NCBI GenBank assembly: GCA_016209605.1
Contig: JACQVS010000067.1
Location: forward strand, 1 to 36,777
Direction: 5' to 3'
Source: Planctomycetota bacterium
GTDB lineage: Bacteria; Planctomycetota; UBA8108; JACQVS01
Length of the DNA: 36,777 nucleotides
Position 1 is the stretch's first letter; each line of letters starts with the position of its first letter. The position numbers were made by a program, and so were the translations under genes. Positions 16,911 to 22,833 of the stretch are shown here, one piece after another. The notes under the pieces were generated by a model, which was not told where the DNA came from, searched no databases, and saw only the letters and a list, made by a program, of their open reading frames with translations.

Positions 16911-18358
16911 AATCCTTCATTCCGAATAAATTCCTTCCGGTCTTTTGCCTGGCCGCGGTCATGCCCGGCTGCGCCCTCCATCCCGCCGGCGAGAAGGAGG
17001 AGCGCGAGAAGCTTGAAAATCTCGGCCGTCCCTATACCGAGCGCCCCGAGCCGCCGCCTCTTCCGGAGGCGCCGGGCCCCGAGGACTACTTACGCTTCGC
17101 TTTTCTCAACAACGCCGATCTCGAGGCGCGCTACTGGGAGTGGCGCGCCGCGGCGGAGCAGATCCTCCAGGATGCCAGCCCGCCCAACGCCGCCGTGCCC
17201 TTCAGCTACATGTTCAGCGGCGGGAACATGAAAGCCTGGGATCGAACCACCCTGGGAATCACCAACGATCCCATGACCAACATCCCCTTTCCGACCAAGC
17301 TCGCCACGGCCGGCCGGAGGGCGCTGGAAGCGGCGCGCGCCGCCGGGCGGCGCTTCGAGGGGGCCAAGTTTCTCCTCCAGTCCCAGGTCCTTTCGACCTA
17401 TTACGACCTGGCGCTGCTGGCCGAGTCGATCCGCATCCAGGAGGAGAACCTGGCCCTGCTCAGGTTGATCAACGGCCAGGCGGCGGTGCGGGTTCAGTCG
17501 GGGGCCGCCCCCCAGCAGGACCTGCTCAAATCCCAGACCGAGCTGGACCTGGCCGGGAACGAGCTGGCCAATCTCCGCTCGCAAGTTCCGGGCTTGACCG
17601 CCCGGCTGAACGCCCTGATCGGCCGTCCGGCCAGCGCGCCGGTGCCGCTGCCGTTGACCCTGCCCGCCCCCCGGCCGCTGCCGGTTTCCGATGAGGAGCT
17701 CATCCGCCTCGGCTCCGAGAGAAGCCCCGAGCTGGCGGCCCTGGCGCGGGAGGTGGCCGGCCGCGAGGAGGCGCTCAGCCTGGCCAGACAGGCTTACATC
17801 CCCGACTTCGGGCTGTCCTTCAGCTTCACCGGGACGGTTTCCCAGGCCGCGGGCGCCATGCTCGTCATCCCGCTCCGCCTCGAGGCCATCCGCGCCGGCA
17901 TCGAGCAGGCGCGCGCCGGCATCCGCGCCGCGCGGGCGGCCCGGGTCCAGTACGAGCGCGATCTGGCGGCCAGCTTCGTCCTGAACCTCTATGTGCTCCG
18001 GAACGACGAGCGGCAAATCGCCCTCTTTGACGGGACCATCATCCCGCGGGCGCGCCGGACGGTGCAGATCGCTCAGACCGCCTACGCGGCCAACCGGGTG
18101 GGCTTCGTGGAGCTGCTCGACGGCCAGAGGACGCTCCTCGAGGCGCGCCTGGCGGTGGCGCAGCTCAAGATGGAGCGGGAGAAGGCGCTCGCCGCCATCG
18201 AGACCTGGGCGGCGATCGATGTGGAGGCGATGCGCTCAACCCGCATGGCGCTGCGGGGGATCGGCATGCGGGGCGGTTCCTCCGGCAAATCCTCGCCCCG
18301 AGGGCCGAGTTCAAGCTCGGGGGAGGCCGCGGCGGCGCCAGTGGGCGCGATGCGTTAA
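16907..18358 (+). CDS. TolC/CusC-family outer-membrane efflux lipoprotein
   Basis: The protein has 483 residues. The leader CLAAVMPGC is a lipobox, so the mature protein is probably lipid-anchored like CusC. Two long helical halves of the TolC type are visible: EARYWEWRAAAEQILQDA and STYYDLALLAESIRIQEENL in the first, LAREVAGREEALSLARQAYI and VGFVELLDGQRTLLEAR in the second. It should form the outer-membrane channel for the adaptor and pump encoded upstream. The GTG start overlaps the preceding stop codon (GTGA). The last ~40 residues are Ser/Gly/Ala-rich and probably unstructured. No other efflux channel is encoded in the window. Confidence 0.92.
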   Translation: MKSFIPNKFLPVFCLAAVMPGCALHPAGEKEEREKLENLGRPYTERPEPPPLPEAPGPEDYLRFAFLNNADLEARYWEWRAAAEQILQDASPPNAAVPFSYMFSGGNMKAWDRTTLGITNDPMTNIPFPTKLATAGRRALEAARAAGRRFEGAKFLLQSQVLSTYYDLALLAESIRIQEENLALLRLINGQAAVRVQSGAAPQQDLLKSQTELDLAGNELANLRSQVPGLTARLNALIGRPASAPVPLPLTLPAPRPLPVSDEELIRLGSERSPELAALAREVAGREEALSLARQAYIPDFGLSFSFTGTVSQAAGAMLVIPLRLEAIRAGIEQARAGIRAARAARVQYERDLAASFVLNLYVLRNDERQIALFDGTIIPRARRTVQIAQTAYAANRVGFVELLDGQRTLLEARLAVAQLKMEREKALAAIETWAAIDVEAMRSTRMALRGIGMRGGSSGKSSPRGPSSSSGEAAAAPVGAMR

Positions 18359-18545
18359 GCGCTTTATCCGAAACATCTTCGCAGCTTGCGGAGAATTTTT
18401 GCGATCATCCAACGCTCTCTCATTCGCTTTGCGTCTTCCCTTGGCGTTCTCCCCATCTTGGCGGTCATTCCCTCTTCTTCTATTCCTCATTCGGCCGAGA
18501 CTTTTGGTTGCGGCCCCGGCCGCCTTAGAAAATCGGGAGGTTGAA

Positions 18546-18623
18546 ATGCTCGAATACCAGGAACTTCGAAACCGCCTCGAGGAAATCTTTTTTAAAAGAC
18601 GGGAGGCCAAGGCGGCAAGGTGA
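18546..18623 (+). CDS. Small 25-residue ORF ahead of the YHS gene
   Basis: The ATG at 18546 follows a strong GGGAGG five bases upstream. The product, MLEYQELRNRLEEIFFKRRE plus five residues, is a charged amphipathic helix. Its TGA overlaps the GTG of the next gene (GTGA), so it may be a leader peptide coupling translation to the YHS gene. It could also be the displaced N-terminus of that protein after a frameshift. I cannot choose between these. Confidence 0.35.
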   Translation: MLEYQELRNRLEEIFFKRREAKAAR

Positions 18624-19033
18624 TCCTCAACCGAGACCTCCGCTTCGCGGCCTCCGTGACCTTGACCCTGGGCCTCGCCCTGGACCCGGCGGCAGACACC
18701 GCTTCGATAACGTATCAACTCCACATCATCCCCATCCTCTTCACTTTCCAGGCTGAGGACAGCTTCGCGTTTTCACTGGATGCCGTGCACGAAGGCCGGT
18801 TCAGCGCCTATGTGGAGAAGAAGATCATCGAGGCCGTGGAAAATTACCAGAAGTTGCAAGAGGAGCCAGGTTATCAGAAGGACAGCATGGTGGTGGACCC
18901 GGTCTGCGGCATCACCATCAACCGCCTGGACGCGGCGGCCACGGCCGATCATCAAGGGGAGACCTATTACTTCTGCGTCCCCGCCTGCCGAGACCGTTTC
19001 CTGGAAAATCCCCAGCGGTTTATCCTGGATTGA
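18620..19033 (+). CDS. YHS-domain protein
   Basis: The GTG start gives 137 residues. The C-terminal ~45 form a YHS metal-binding domain: VDPVCGITINRLDAAATADH then GETYYFCVPACRDRFLENP. The first half carries a hydrophobic stretch (LRFAASVTLTLGLALD; LHIIPILFTF) and then a helix (YVEKKIIEAVENYQKLQE), and is not recognised. VDPVCG domains of this type are fused to or encoded beside copper P-type ATPases and other metal transporters. Here the gene ends the efflux operon, 187 bp after the TolC gene apart from the small ORF at 18546. The exact start is uncertain; the YHS part is secure. Confidence 0.7.
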   Translation: MILNRDLRFAASVTLTLGLALDPAADTASITYQLHIIPILFTFQAEDSFAFSLDAVHEGRFSAYVEKKIIEAVENYQKLQEEPGYQKDSMVVDPVCGITINRLDAAATADHQGETYYFCVPACRDRFLENPQRFILD

Positions 19034-19218
19034 TCCGGCTTTCAAGGGCCGACGTTTTGGGTAGGGGGGCTTTCTAGAAAATCTAAAACATGACGACTTG
19101 AAGTTCGAGATCAATCCCATCGATTCAAATCATCCAGGTCCTGTTGGTTTTCAATCAGTACGTTTGATGAAACGGTTCGCGATTTGGCGGCCTAAATTTA
19201 CAGGGCTCTCCTTAATGA

Positions 19219-19236
19219 TTTTTCTGCCAAAAGTTA
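19219..19236 (+). promoter_or_regulatory. Candidate activator box upstream of sigma-54 promoter
   Basis: TTTTTCTGCCAAAAGTTA matches 17 of 18 bases of the element at 34554-34571. Both end 30-31 bp before the -24 GG. It may be the binding site of the NtrC-like regulator, or simply part of a duplicated promoter. Confidence 0.35.
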
Positions 19237-19266
19237 GGGCTTGAACGCGGAGGGATCCTTTTTCAA

Positions 19267-19282
19267 AGGAATGAATTTTGCA
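19267..19282 (+). promoter_or_regulatory. Sigma-54 (-24/-12) promoter
   Basis: AGGAATGAATTTTGCA has GG at 19268-19269 and GC at 19280-19281, exactly 10 bp apart. It shares the GGAATG core with the promoters at 10993 and 34601. It lies about 50 bp before the ATG at 19334. Confidence 0.7.
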
Positions 19283-19333
19283 TTTAACGCCTTGACAGAG
19301 CAAGTGCTTTGAAAATCATCAGGAGATTAAAAC

Positions 19334-19554
19334 ATGACTCAGCAACGCAGCCTTTCCTTCTTCATCACCCTCTGGACTGGAACCTCCATTGCCCTGGCTA
19401 TGGGGATCTATGCCGCCTTCCAGCATTTGCATATGCCGGAAGCCTCCTTCATTGAGATTGCCGCGAATCACCTGTGGCATGTTTTGGTTCTGGGGATCAT
19501 CATCTACCTTTTCGTTTGGGCAGTTCTGAGCCAGATCCTCTTATTAAATCAAAA
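19334..19554 (+). pseudogene. 5' fragment of a two-helix membrane sensor, fused out of frame to a DUF3347 remnant
   Basis: From ATG 19334 (AGGAG eight bases upstream) the first ~74 residues are MTQQRSLSFFITLWTGTSIA, a loop, then NHLWHVLVLGIIIYLFVWAV. This is a diverged paralogue of the two-helix N-terminus of the HAMP protein at 36065 and of the copy at 21992. At about 19555 the sequence switches abruptly to the middle of a DUF3347 gene, in a different frame. The frame happens to remain open to 20542, but its middle part would be an out-of-frame shadow of DUF3347. A stable fusion protein is therefore doubtful. The break falls just after the second helix, close to where the 21992 copy also breaks. 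Confidence 0.6.
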
Positions 19555-20054
19555 CCGCTTACTTCAAAGTCTGGAAGTCTCTTGCCAAAGACGAGGTGAA
19601 GGGAATCCCCGAGGCGAAGAAGGAGCTGGCCTCGGCTTTGGAAGCTCTCTCCAAGAAGGCCCCGAAGGGATTGAGTCCCAAGAACAAGGACCAGCGTTCC
19701 AAGGCGCTCGAGGCGGCGCTGGCGGCCGCGTCCAAGCTCGATGGGTCGGACCTCAAGAACGCCCGCCAAACCTTCGGCGCCCTTTCCGCCGAGCTGAGGA
19801 AGTTCGTCGAGGCCTTCCCGGCCGAAGTGGACGCTTACGTCCTCTACTGCGACATGGCCAAGAAGAGCTGGCTTCAGGACTCGTCCAAGGTATTGAATCC
19901 CTACTACGGCTCTGCCATGTCGGAGTGCGGGAAGGTGGTGAGGAAGCCCAAGACTTCTCCACCCGAGGACACCTCCAAGGGGAAGGAGAAGGAACCGGAG
20001 GGGAAGCGCTCTGGGCACGAGCACGGAGGCCATTCCGGCGACCACAAGCACTGA
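19555..20054 (+). pseudogene. Headless DUF3347 gene (copy of 34950-35449)
   Basis: The frame ending at 20054 encodes a DUF3347 domain: FKVWKSLAKDEVKGIPEAKK, YCDMAKKSWLQDSSKVLNPY, YGSAMSECGKVVRKPK. It ends in a Gly/His-rich tail finishing HSGDHKH. It is closely similar to residues ~80-245 of the intact protein at 34712, with about 13 differing residues. The signal peptide and start are missing, and a TAA stands in frame at the junction. GTG 19596 could start a 152-residue cytosolic fragment, but DUF3347 proteins are periplasmic. It is probably non-functional or recently rearranged. Confidence 0.7.
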
Positions 20055-20071
20055 GCATCCGGAAGTTTCCT

Positions 20072-20542
20072 TTGACGCCCTATCTTCACCCCCCGATCGT
20101 TCACTTCACCATCGCGCTGGTCGCTGCGAGCGTCCTCTTCGATCTTCTGGGGGTTCTCCTAGGAAAGGACTCGCTCCACGCCGCCGCGTGGTGGAACCTC
20201 CTTGCGGGGACCATCGCCGTGATCCTCACCGTCGCCACCGGACTTCTCGCCGAGAGAGCCGCGGAGCACGATGAGGCCGCCCATGGGGTCCTGGAGGTCC
20301 ACAAGGCCATCGGCCTGACTGCCCTGGCCATGACCTTGGCGCTCTTCACGTGGCGGGCATTTGCCAAGGGGCGCTTGCCCCGTCGTTTGAGGGCCCTTTA
20401 CCTGCTGGTCAGTGTGTTAACGATGGGAACGGTGCTGGCCGGCGGCTACTTCGGAGGCGAACTGGTCTTCGGCCACGGCGTTGGCGTCCGGGCCGTCCAG
20501 GGATTATCCCCTCAGCACTTGGGACAAGACCACAAACACTGA
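20072..20542 (+). CDS. DUF2231 four-helix membrane protein
   Basis: The protein has 156 residues from TTG 20072, with GGAAG seven bases upstream. No ATG is available between the preceding stop and the conserved start of the domain. The opening LHPPIVHFTIALVAASVLFD is the DUF2231 hallmark. Four hydrophobic helices follow (WWNLLAGTIAVILTVATGLL; KAIGLTALAMTLALFTWRA; LYLLVSVLTMGTVLAGGYFG). DUF2231 proteins are inner-membrane proteins of unknown role, often beside heme or metal genes. The C-terminus, GQDHKH, ends in the same His-Lys-His as neighbouring metal proteins. The gene lies 17 bp after the DUF3347 remnant and was probably in one operon with it. Confidence 0.85.
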   Translation: MTPYLHPPIVHFTIALVAASVLFDLLGVLLGKDSLHAAAWWNLLAGTIAVILTVATGLLAERAAEHDEAAHGVLEVHKAIGLTALAMTLALFTWRAFAKGRLPRRLRALYLLVSVLTMGTVLAGGYFGGELVFGHGVGVRAVQGLSPQHLGQDHKH

Positions 20543-20578
20543 GGGAATTCTCATTATCTTAAAGTTGTCTTTTGCACA

Positions 20579-20614
20579 TTTGGCACGGCGTCTTCGACAC
20601 GCAAAGTGCCCAAA
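20579..20614 (+). terminator. Imperfect stem-loop between DUF2231 and methyltransferase genes
   Basis: TTTGGCAC (20579-20586) pairs with GTGCC-C-AAA (20606-20614) with one bulged C. Inside it, GCGT (20588-20591) pairs with ACGC (20599-20602). No U-run follows, so it may be a factor-dependent terminator or an operator rather than a classical terminator. Confidence 0.35.
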
Positions 20615-20643
20615 AGGCCAGATCTTAAAGGGTGAAATGGCAA

Positions 20644-21693
20644 ATGCCCATCGAACCAAATCTCTTTGAGCGCCTGATACTGCTCAAACTCAATAAGGGT
20701 CCTGGCCTGATTCTGGATTTCCTTGGAGCACAAGCGTTCCGGGCAGTTTGCGTCGCTGTCAGGCTGGGCGTCTTCGAGACCTTGAGCGGCGCTCCTTTGA
20801 CAGCGGCTCAGACCGCGCATCAGATCAAGGCGAACGAGCGGGGCACAGCCCTGTTGCTTGAAGCCCTCGAAGCTCTCGGCTATATCAAAAAGAAGAACGG
20901 GCGCTACGTAAACACGCCTTTGACAGCCAAGTGGCTTCTGCGCAACTCACCGACCAGTCTGGCTTGTGGAATTCCCTTTTTAGAAAGTATGGTGTTTGAT
21001 CGCTGGGAGCATTTGGAGGAATCCATCCGTCGGGGGAAACCGGCGCTGTACGGGTACGATTGGGCCGATCAGCAGCCGGATCGCTGGCGCATCTACGAAG
21101 AAGGTATGATCGCAGTGGCCCGAATGGTAGCCGACGAGGTGGTTGCCAAGGTGAAACTGCCACCTACTGGCCGCCTACTGCTGGATGTCGGCGGCGGCCA
21201 CGGGCTGTACAGCATACGATTCTGTCGCCGCTATCCGGGTTTGTCAGCGACCGTTTTTGACTTGCCACAAGCACTGGAGGTGACACGAGAAACCATCGCC
21301 GCCGAGGGGATGGGTGACCGGGTCGCGGTGCAGGAGGGGGATTTCTGGATTGACGACCTTAGCGCCGGCTACGATGTGGCTTTGGTGTTCAACATTGTCC
21401 ATGCTAACTTGCCCGACAAGAACACTGAGTTGCTACGCAAGGTCGCAGGAGCGCTGAACCGTGGAGGCCTGATCGTCATCATGGAGCAAATCACCGCCAA
21501 GGTCTCCAGTTCAACTGCAAGAGTCCTCACCCGGCTCCAGGCCTTGAACTACTTCAATAATCTTGAGGCGCAGACCTACTCATTCGACGACATCAACGGT
21601 TGGCTCACGAAAGTCGGTTTCACGAATCAACGCGCGCTCAGTTTGCGCAAAATACCGGGTTTCGGCTTAGTTTTGGGGACAAAAGCTAACTAA
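20644..21693 (+). CDS. SAM-dependent O-methyltransferase (acetylserotonin/hydroxyneurosporene type)
   Basis: The protein has 349 residues from ATG 20644. A GTG at 20632 is in frame but overlaps the ribosome site. An N-terminal winged-helix dimerisation domain (AFRAVCVAVRLGVFETLSGA; ALLLEALEALGYIKKKNGRY) is followed by a class I SAM-binding fold with motif I LLLDVGGGHGLYS (Asp181, Gly183-187) and later VALVFNIVHANL and GGLIVIMEQI. The family methylates hydroxyl groups of small aromatic or polyketide-like compounds. No biosynthetic partners are nearby, so the substrate is unknown. Its codon use looks less GC-rich than the neighbours and it sits between rearranged, duplicated segments. Recent acquisition is a fair inference. 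Confidence 0.85.
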   Translation: MPIEPNLFERLILLKLNKGPGLILDFLGAQAFRAVCVAVRLGVFETLSGAPLTAAQTAHQIKANERGTALLLEALEALGYIKKKNGRYVNTPLTAKWLLRNSPTSLACGIPFLESMVFDRWEHLEESIRRGKPALYGYDWADQQPDRWRIYEEGMIAVARMVADEVVAKVKLPPTGRLLLDVGGGHGLYSIRFCRRYPGLSATVFDLPQALEVTRETIAAEGMGDRVAVQEGDFWIDDLSAGYDVALVFNIVHANLPDKNTELLRKVAGALNRGGLIVIMEQITAKVSSSTARVLTRLQALNYFNNLEAQTYSFDDINGWLTKVGFTNQRALSLRKIPGFGLVLGTKAN

Positions 21694-21859
21694 TCACCAC
21701 GGCCCGATCACCCTCAAGCTTTGTGATTTTGTGAACCATATATCCTGATTGAATGGACCGTTTTCTGGAAAACCCCTCGCAGAACAGACAACTCCTGTTG
21801 CTTTTGAAACAGTTTACTTGCTTAAATATTTATCCCCCTTCCACAAGCCCGCCTCAAGA

Positions 21860-21874
21860 AGTTCCCTAGGAACT
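21860..21874. promoter_or_regulatory. Inverted repeat upstream of sigma-54 promoter
   Basis: AGTTCC-CTA-GGAACT is a perfect dyad kept in both repeat copies (also 35935-35949) while the surrounding bases vary. Its centre is about 80 bp before the predicted transcription start, a normal distance for an enhancer-binding protein site. Confidence 0.45.
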
Positions 21875-21922
21875 CCAGCCGCTTCAAGTTACCTCACGGA
21901 GATAATCCGATCCGTTTATGGG

Positions 21923-21938
21923 AGGAACAAATTTTGCT
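21923..21938 (+). promoter_or_regulatory. Sigma-54 (-24/-12) promoter in repeat copy A
   Basis: AGGAACAAATTTTGCT has GG at 21924-21925 and GC at 21936-21937, exactly 10 bp apart, with TTGCT at -12. It lies about 55 bp before the ATG at 21992. Confidence 0.65.
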
Positions 21939-21991
21939 AAAGGTTTCTTGGGTTAAAACGACAGTCACCTAAATTTTTCAGGAGACGAATC

Positions 21992-22228
21992 ATGGGAAAT
22001 CAAAAGAGTCTCTCCTTTGTCGTGGCCCTCTGGACTGCCATCGCCATCGCGCTCTCGATGGGGATTTACGCCGTCCTCCAATATTTTCTTGTGCCCAATG
22101 TCACGCTCTCCGAACTCCTCCTCAATCACCTCTGGCACGTTCTGGTCCTTGGATCCGTGATTTACCTTTTCTTGTGGCTGATTTTGAAAAATGTCCTTCT
22201 CCGCCCGCTCCAGCAGATTTACCTCTGA
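21992..22228 (+). CDS. Truncated two-helix membrane protein (sensor N-terminus without HAMP)
   Basis: The product has 78 residues, MGNQKSLSFVVALWTAIAIA through ILKNVLLRPLQQIYL, with two transmembrane helices around a short periplasmic loop. It is nearly identical to the start of the 36065 gene but stops at TGA directly after the repeat ends, losing the HAMP domain. AGGAG lies eight bases before the ATG and a sigma-54-like promoter is present, so it may still be expressed as a small membrane protein. It is either a truncation product or a deliberate minimal form. The break just after PLQQIYL lies close to that of the 19334 fragment. Confidence 0.6.
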   Translation: MGNQKSLSFVVALWTAIAIALSMGIYAVLQYFLVPNVTLSELLLNHLWHVLVLGSVIYLFLWLILKNVLLRPLQQIYL

Positions 22229-22502
22229 ACTGGAAATTTCCAGGAAGGATGCCGACATTCTTCGCGCCAAGGCTGGAGGCCAAAGCGATTCGATTCGCAT
22301 CCAAGCCGAAGGCGAGGCGCAAGCGCTGCTCCTAAAAAGTAAAGCCCAGGCCGAGGACCAGGCGGAAATCACCAAGACCCTGACCAGGGATTACCTCCTC
22401 TACAAGGCCTTTGAAAGCAACTCAACCCGATATTATTTCCTTCCCACTGGAAAGGACGGCCTGCCGATCATCATCAACCCCGACGCAACGGTATCGCGAT
22501 GA
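22227..22502 (+). pseudogene. 3' remnant of an SPFH/prohibitin-family gene
   Basis: The frame from 22227 encodes the C-terminal part of a Band 7/prohibitin protein: the coiled coil SIRIQAEGEAQALLLKSKAQ, then LTRDYLLYKAFE and YYFLPTGKDGLPIIINP. The N-terminal membrane anchor and SPFH domain are missing. It joins repeat copy A exactly at 22225-22227. An ATG at 22191 in this frame would read an out-of-frame piece of the repeat first and is unlikely to be used. Confidence 0.7.
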
Positions 22503-22512
22503 GAGGGGTCGT

Positions 22513-22671
22513 ATGAATCATTCCACGGATTCGGAGATCCGGGCCGGCCGCTTCGACAGCAAACCAGAGGACCAGCAACCCTGCTGTCGCGAGCAGCGCC
22601 GGGCCGATGTTGGTCTGAAGCTCGAATATGGTCTAAAACGGGGGGTGAAGGGGGTGGCGCTGCGATCATAG
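22513..22671 (+). CDS. Small hypothetical ORF
   Basis: The product has 52 residues, starting MNHSTDSEIRAGRFDSKPED, with a Cys-Cys pair (QQPCCREQ) and a basic C-terminal half. GAGAGGGG lies a few bases upstream. No family is recognised. It follows the SPFH remnant by 10 bp and may be part of the same degraded locus. Confidence 0.25.
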   Translation: MNHSTDSEIRAGRFDSKPEDQQPCCREQRRADVGLKLEYGLKRGVKGVALRS

Positions 22672-22783
22672 CTTCGGATAAAAGAAGGACTTTCGTGCGG
22701 CGCAACCCCATCATAATTTTTCTTGCTTATTAAGGAACTTGATATTCCAATAAAGTCAAGTTATCAGAATACGATTTTGAGGT

Positions 22784-22810
22784 CAGGGGCTTTATTAATT
22801 ATTGCCCCTG
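22784..22810 (+). promoter_or_regulatory. Stem-loop just before the four-gene operon
   Basis: CAGGGGC (22784-22790) and GCCCCTG (22804-22810) are perfectly complementary around a 13-nt AT-only loop. The downstream arm abuts AAGGAGG, the ribosome-binding region of the gene at 22834, so folding could limit its translation. A weak -35-like TTGATA with a TATCAG -10 (22739-22767) lies just upstream. Confidence 0.45.
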
Positions 22811-22833
22811 AAGGAGGACGGGGGAAAAGATAA

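Larger units (their letters stand above)
19034..19333. other. Intergenic region with sigma-54 promoter
   Basis: This 300-bp, relatively AT-rich gap has no gene I can support. It holds the -24/-12 element at 19267-19282 and the candidate activator box at 19219-19236. The second half is clearly related to the region upstream of the DUF3347 gene at 34712. Confidence 0.6.
21765..22225 (+). repeat. Direct repeat, copy A (about 460 bp)
   Basis: This closely matches 35840-36298 in the same orientation, from TGGAAA.CCCCTCGCAGAACA to CCAGCAGATTTACCTC. The unit carries a leader with two dyads, a sigma-54-like promoter and the first ~78 codons of a membrane sensor. Copy A ends abruptly inside that gene and joins an SPFH-gene remnant. 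Divergence is greater in the leader than in the coding part. Confidence 0.85.

Noticed and set aside
19334..20542. Single 402-residue fusion protein from sensor N-terminus to DUF2231
   Set aside because: The middle ~170 codons are an out-of-frame reading of a DUF3347 gene, so continuity is a by-product of high GC content.
20577..20600. TGGCACGG near 20581 as a sigma-54 -24 element
   Set aside because: No GC occurs at the -12 position with correct spacing; the bases are better explained by the stem-loop.
21749..21940. 63-codon frame in the leader of repeat copy A
   Set aside because: It lies in the promoter region, is not kept as a matching frame with a ribosome site in copy B, and has no domain.
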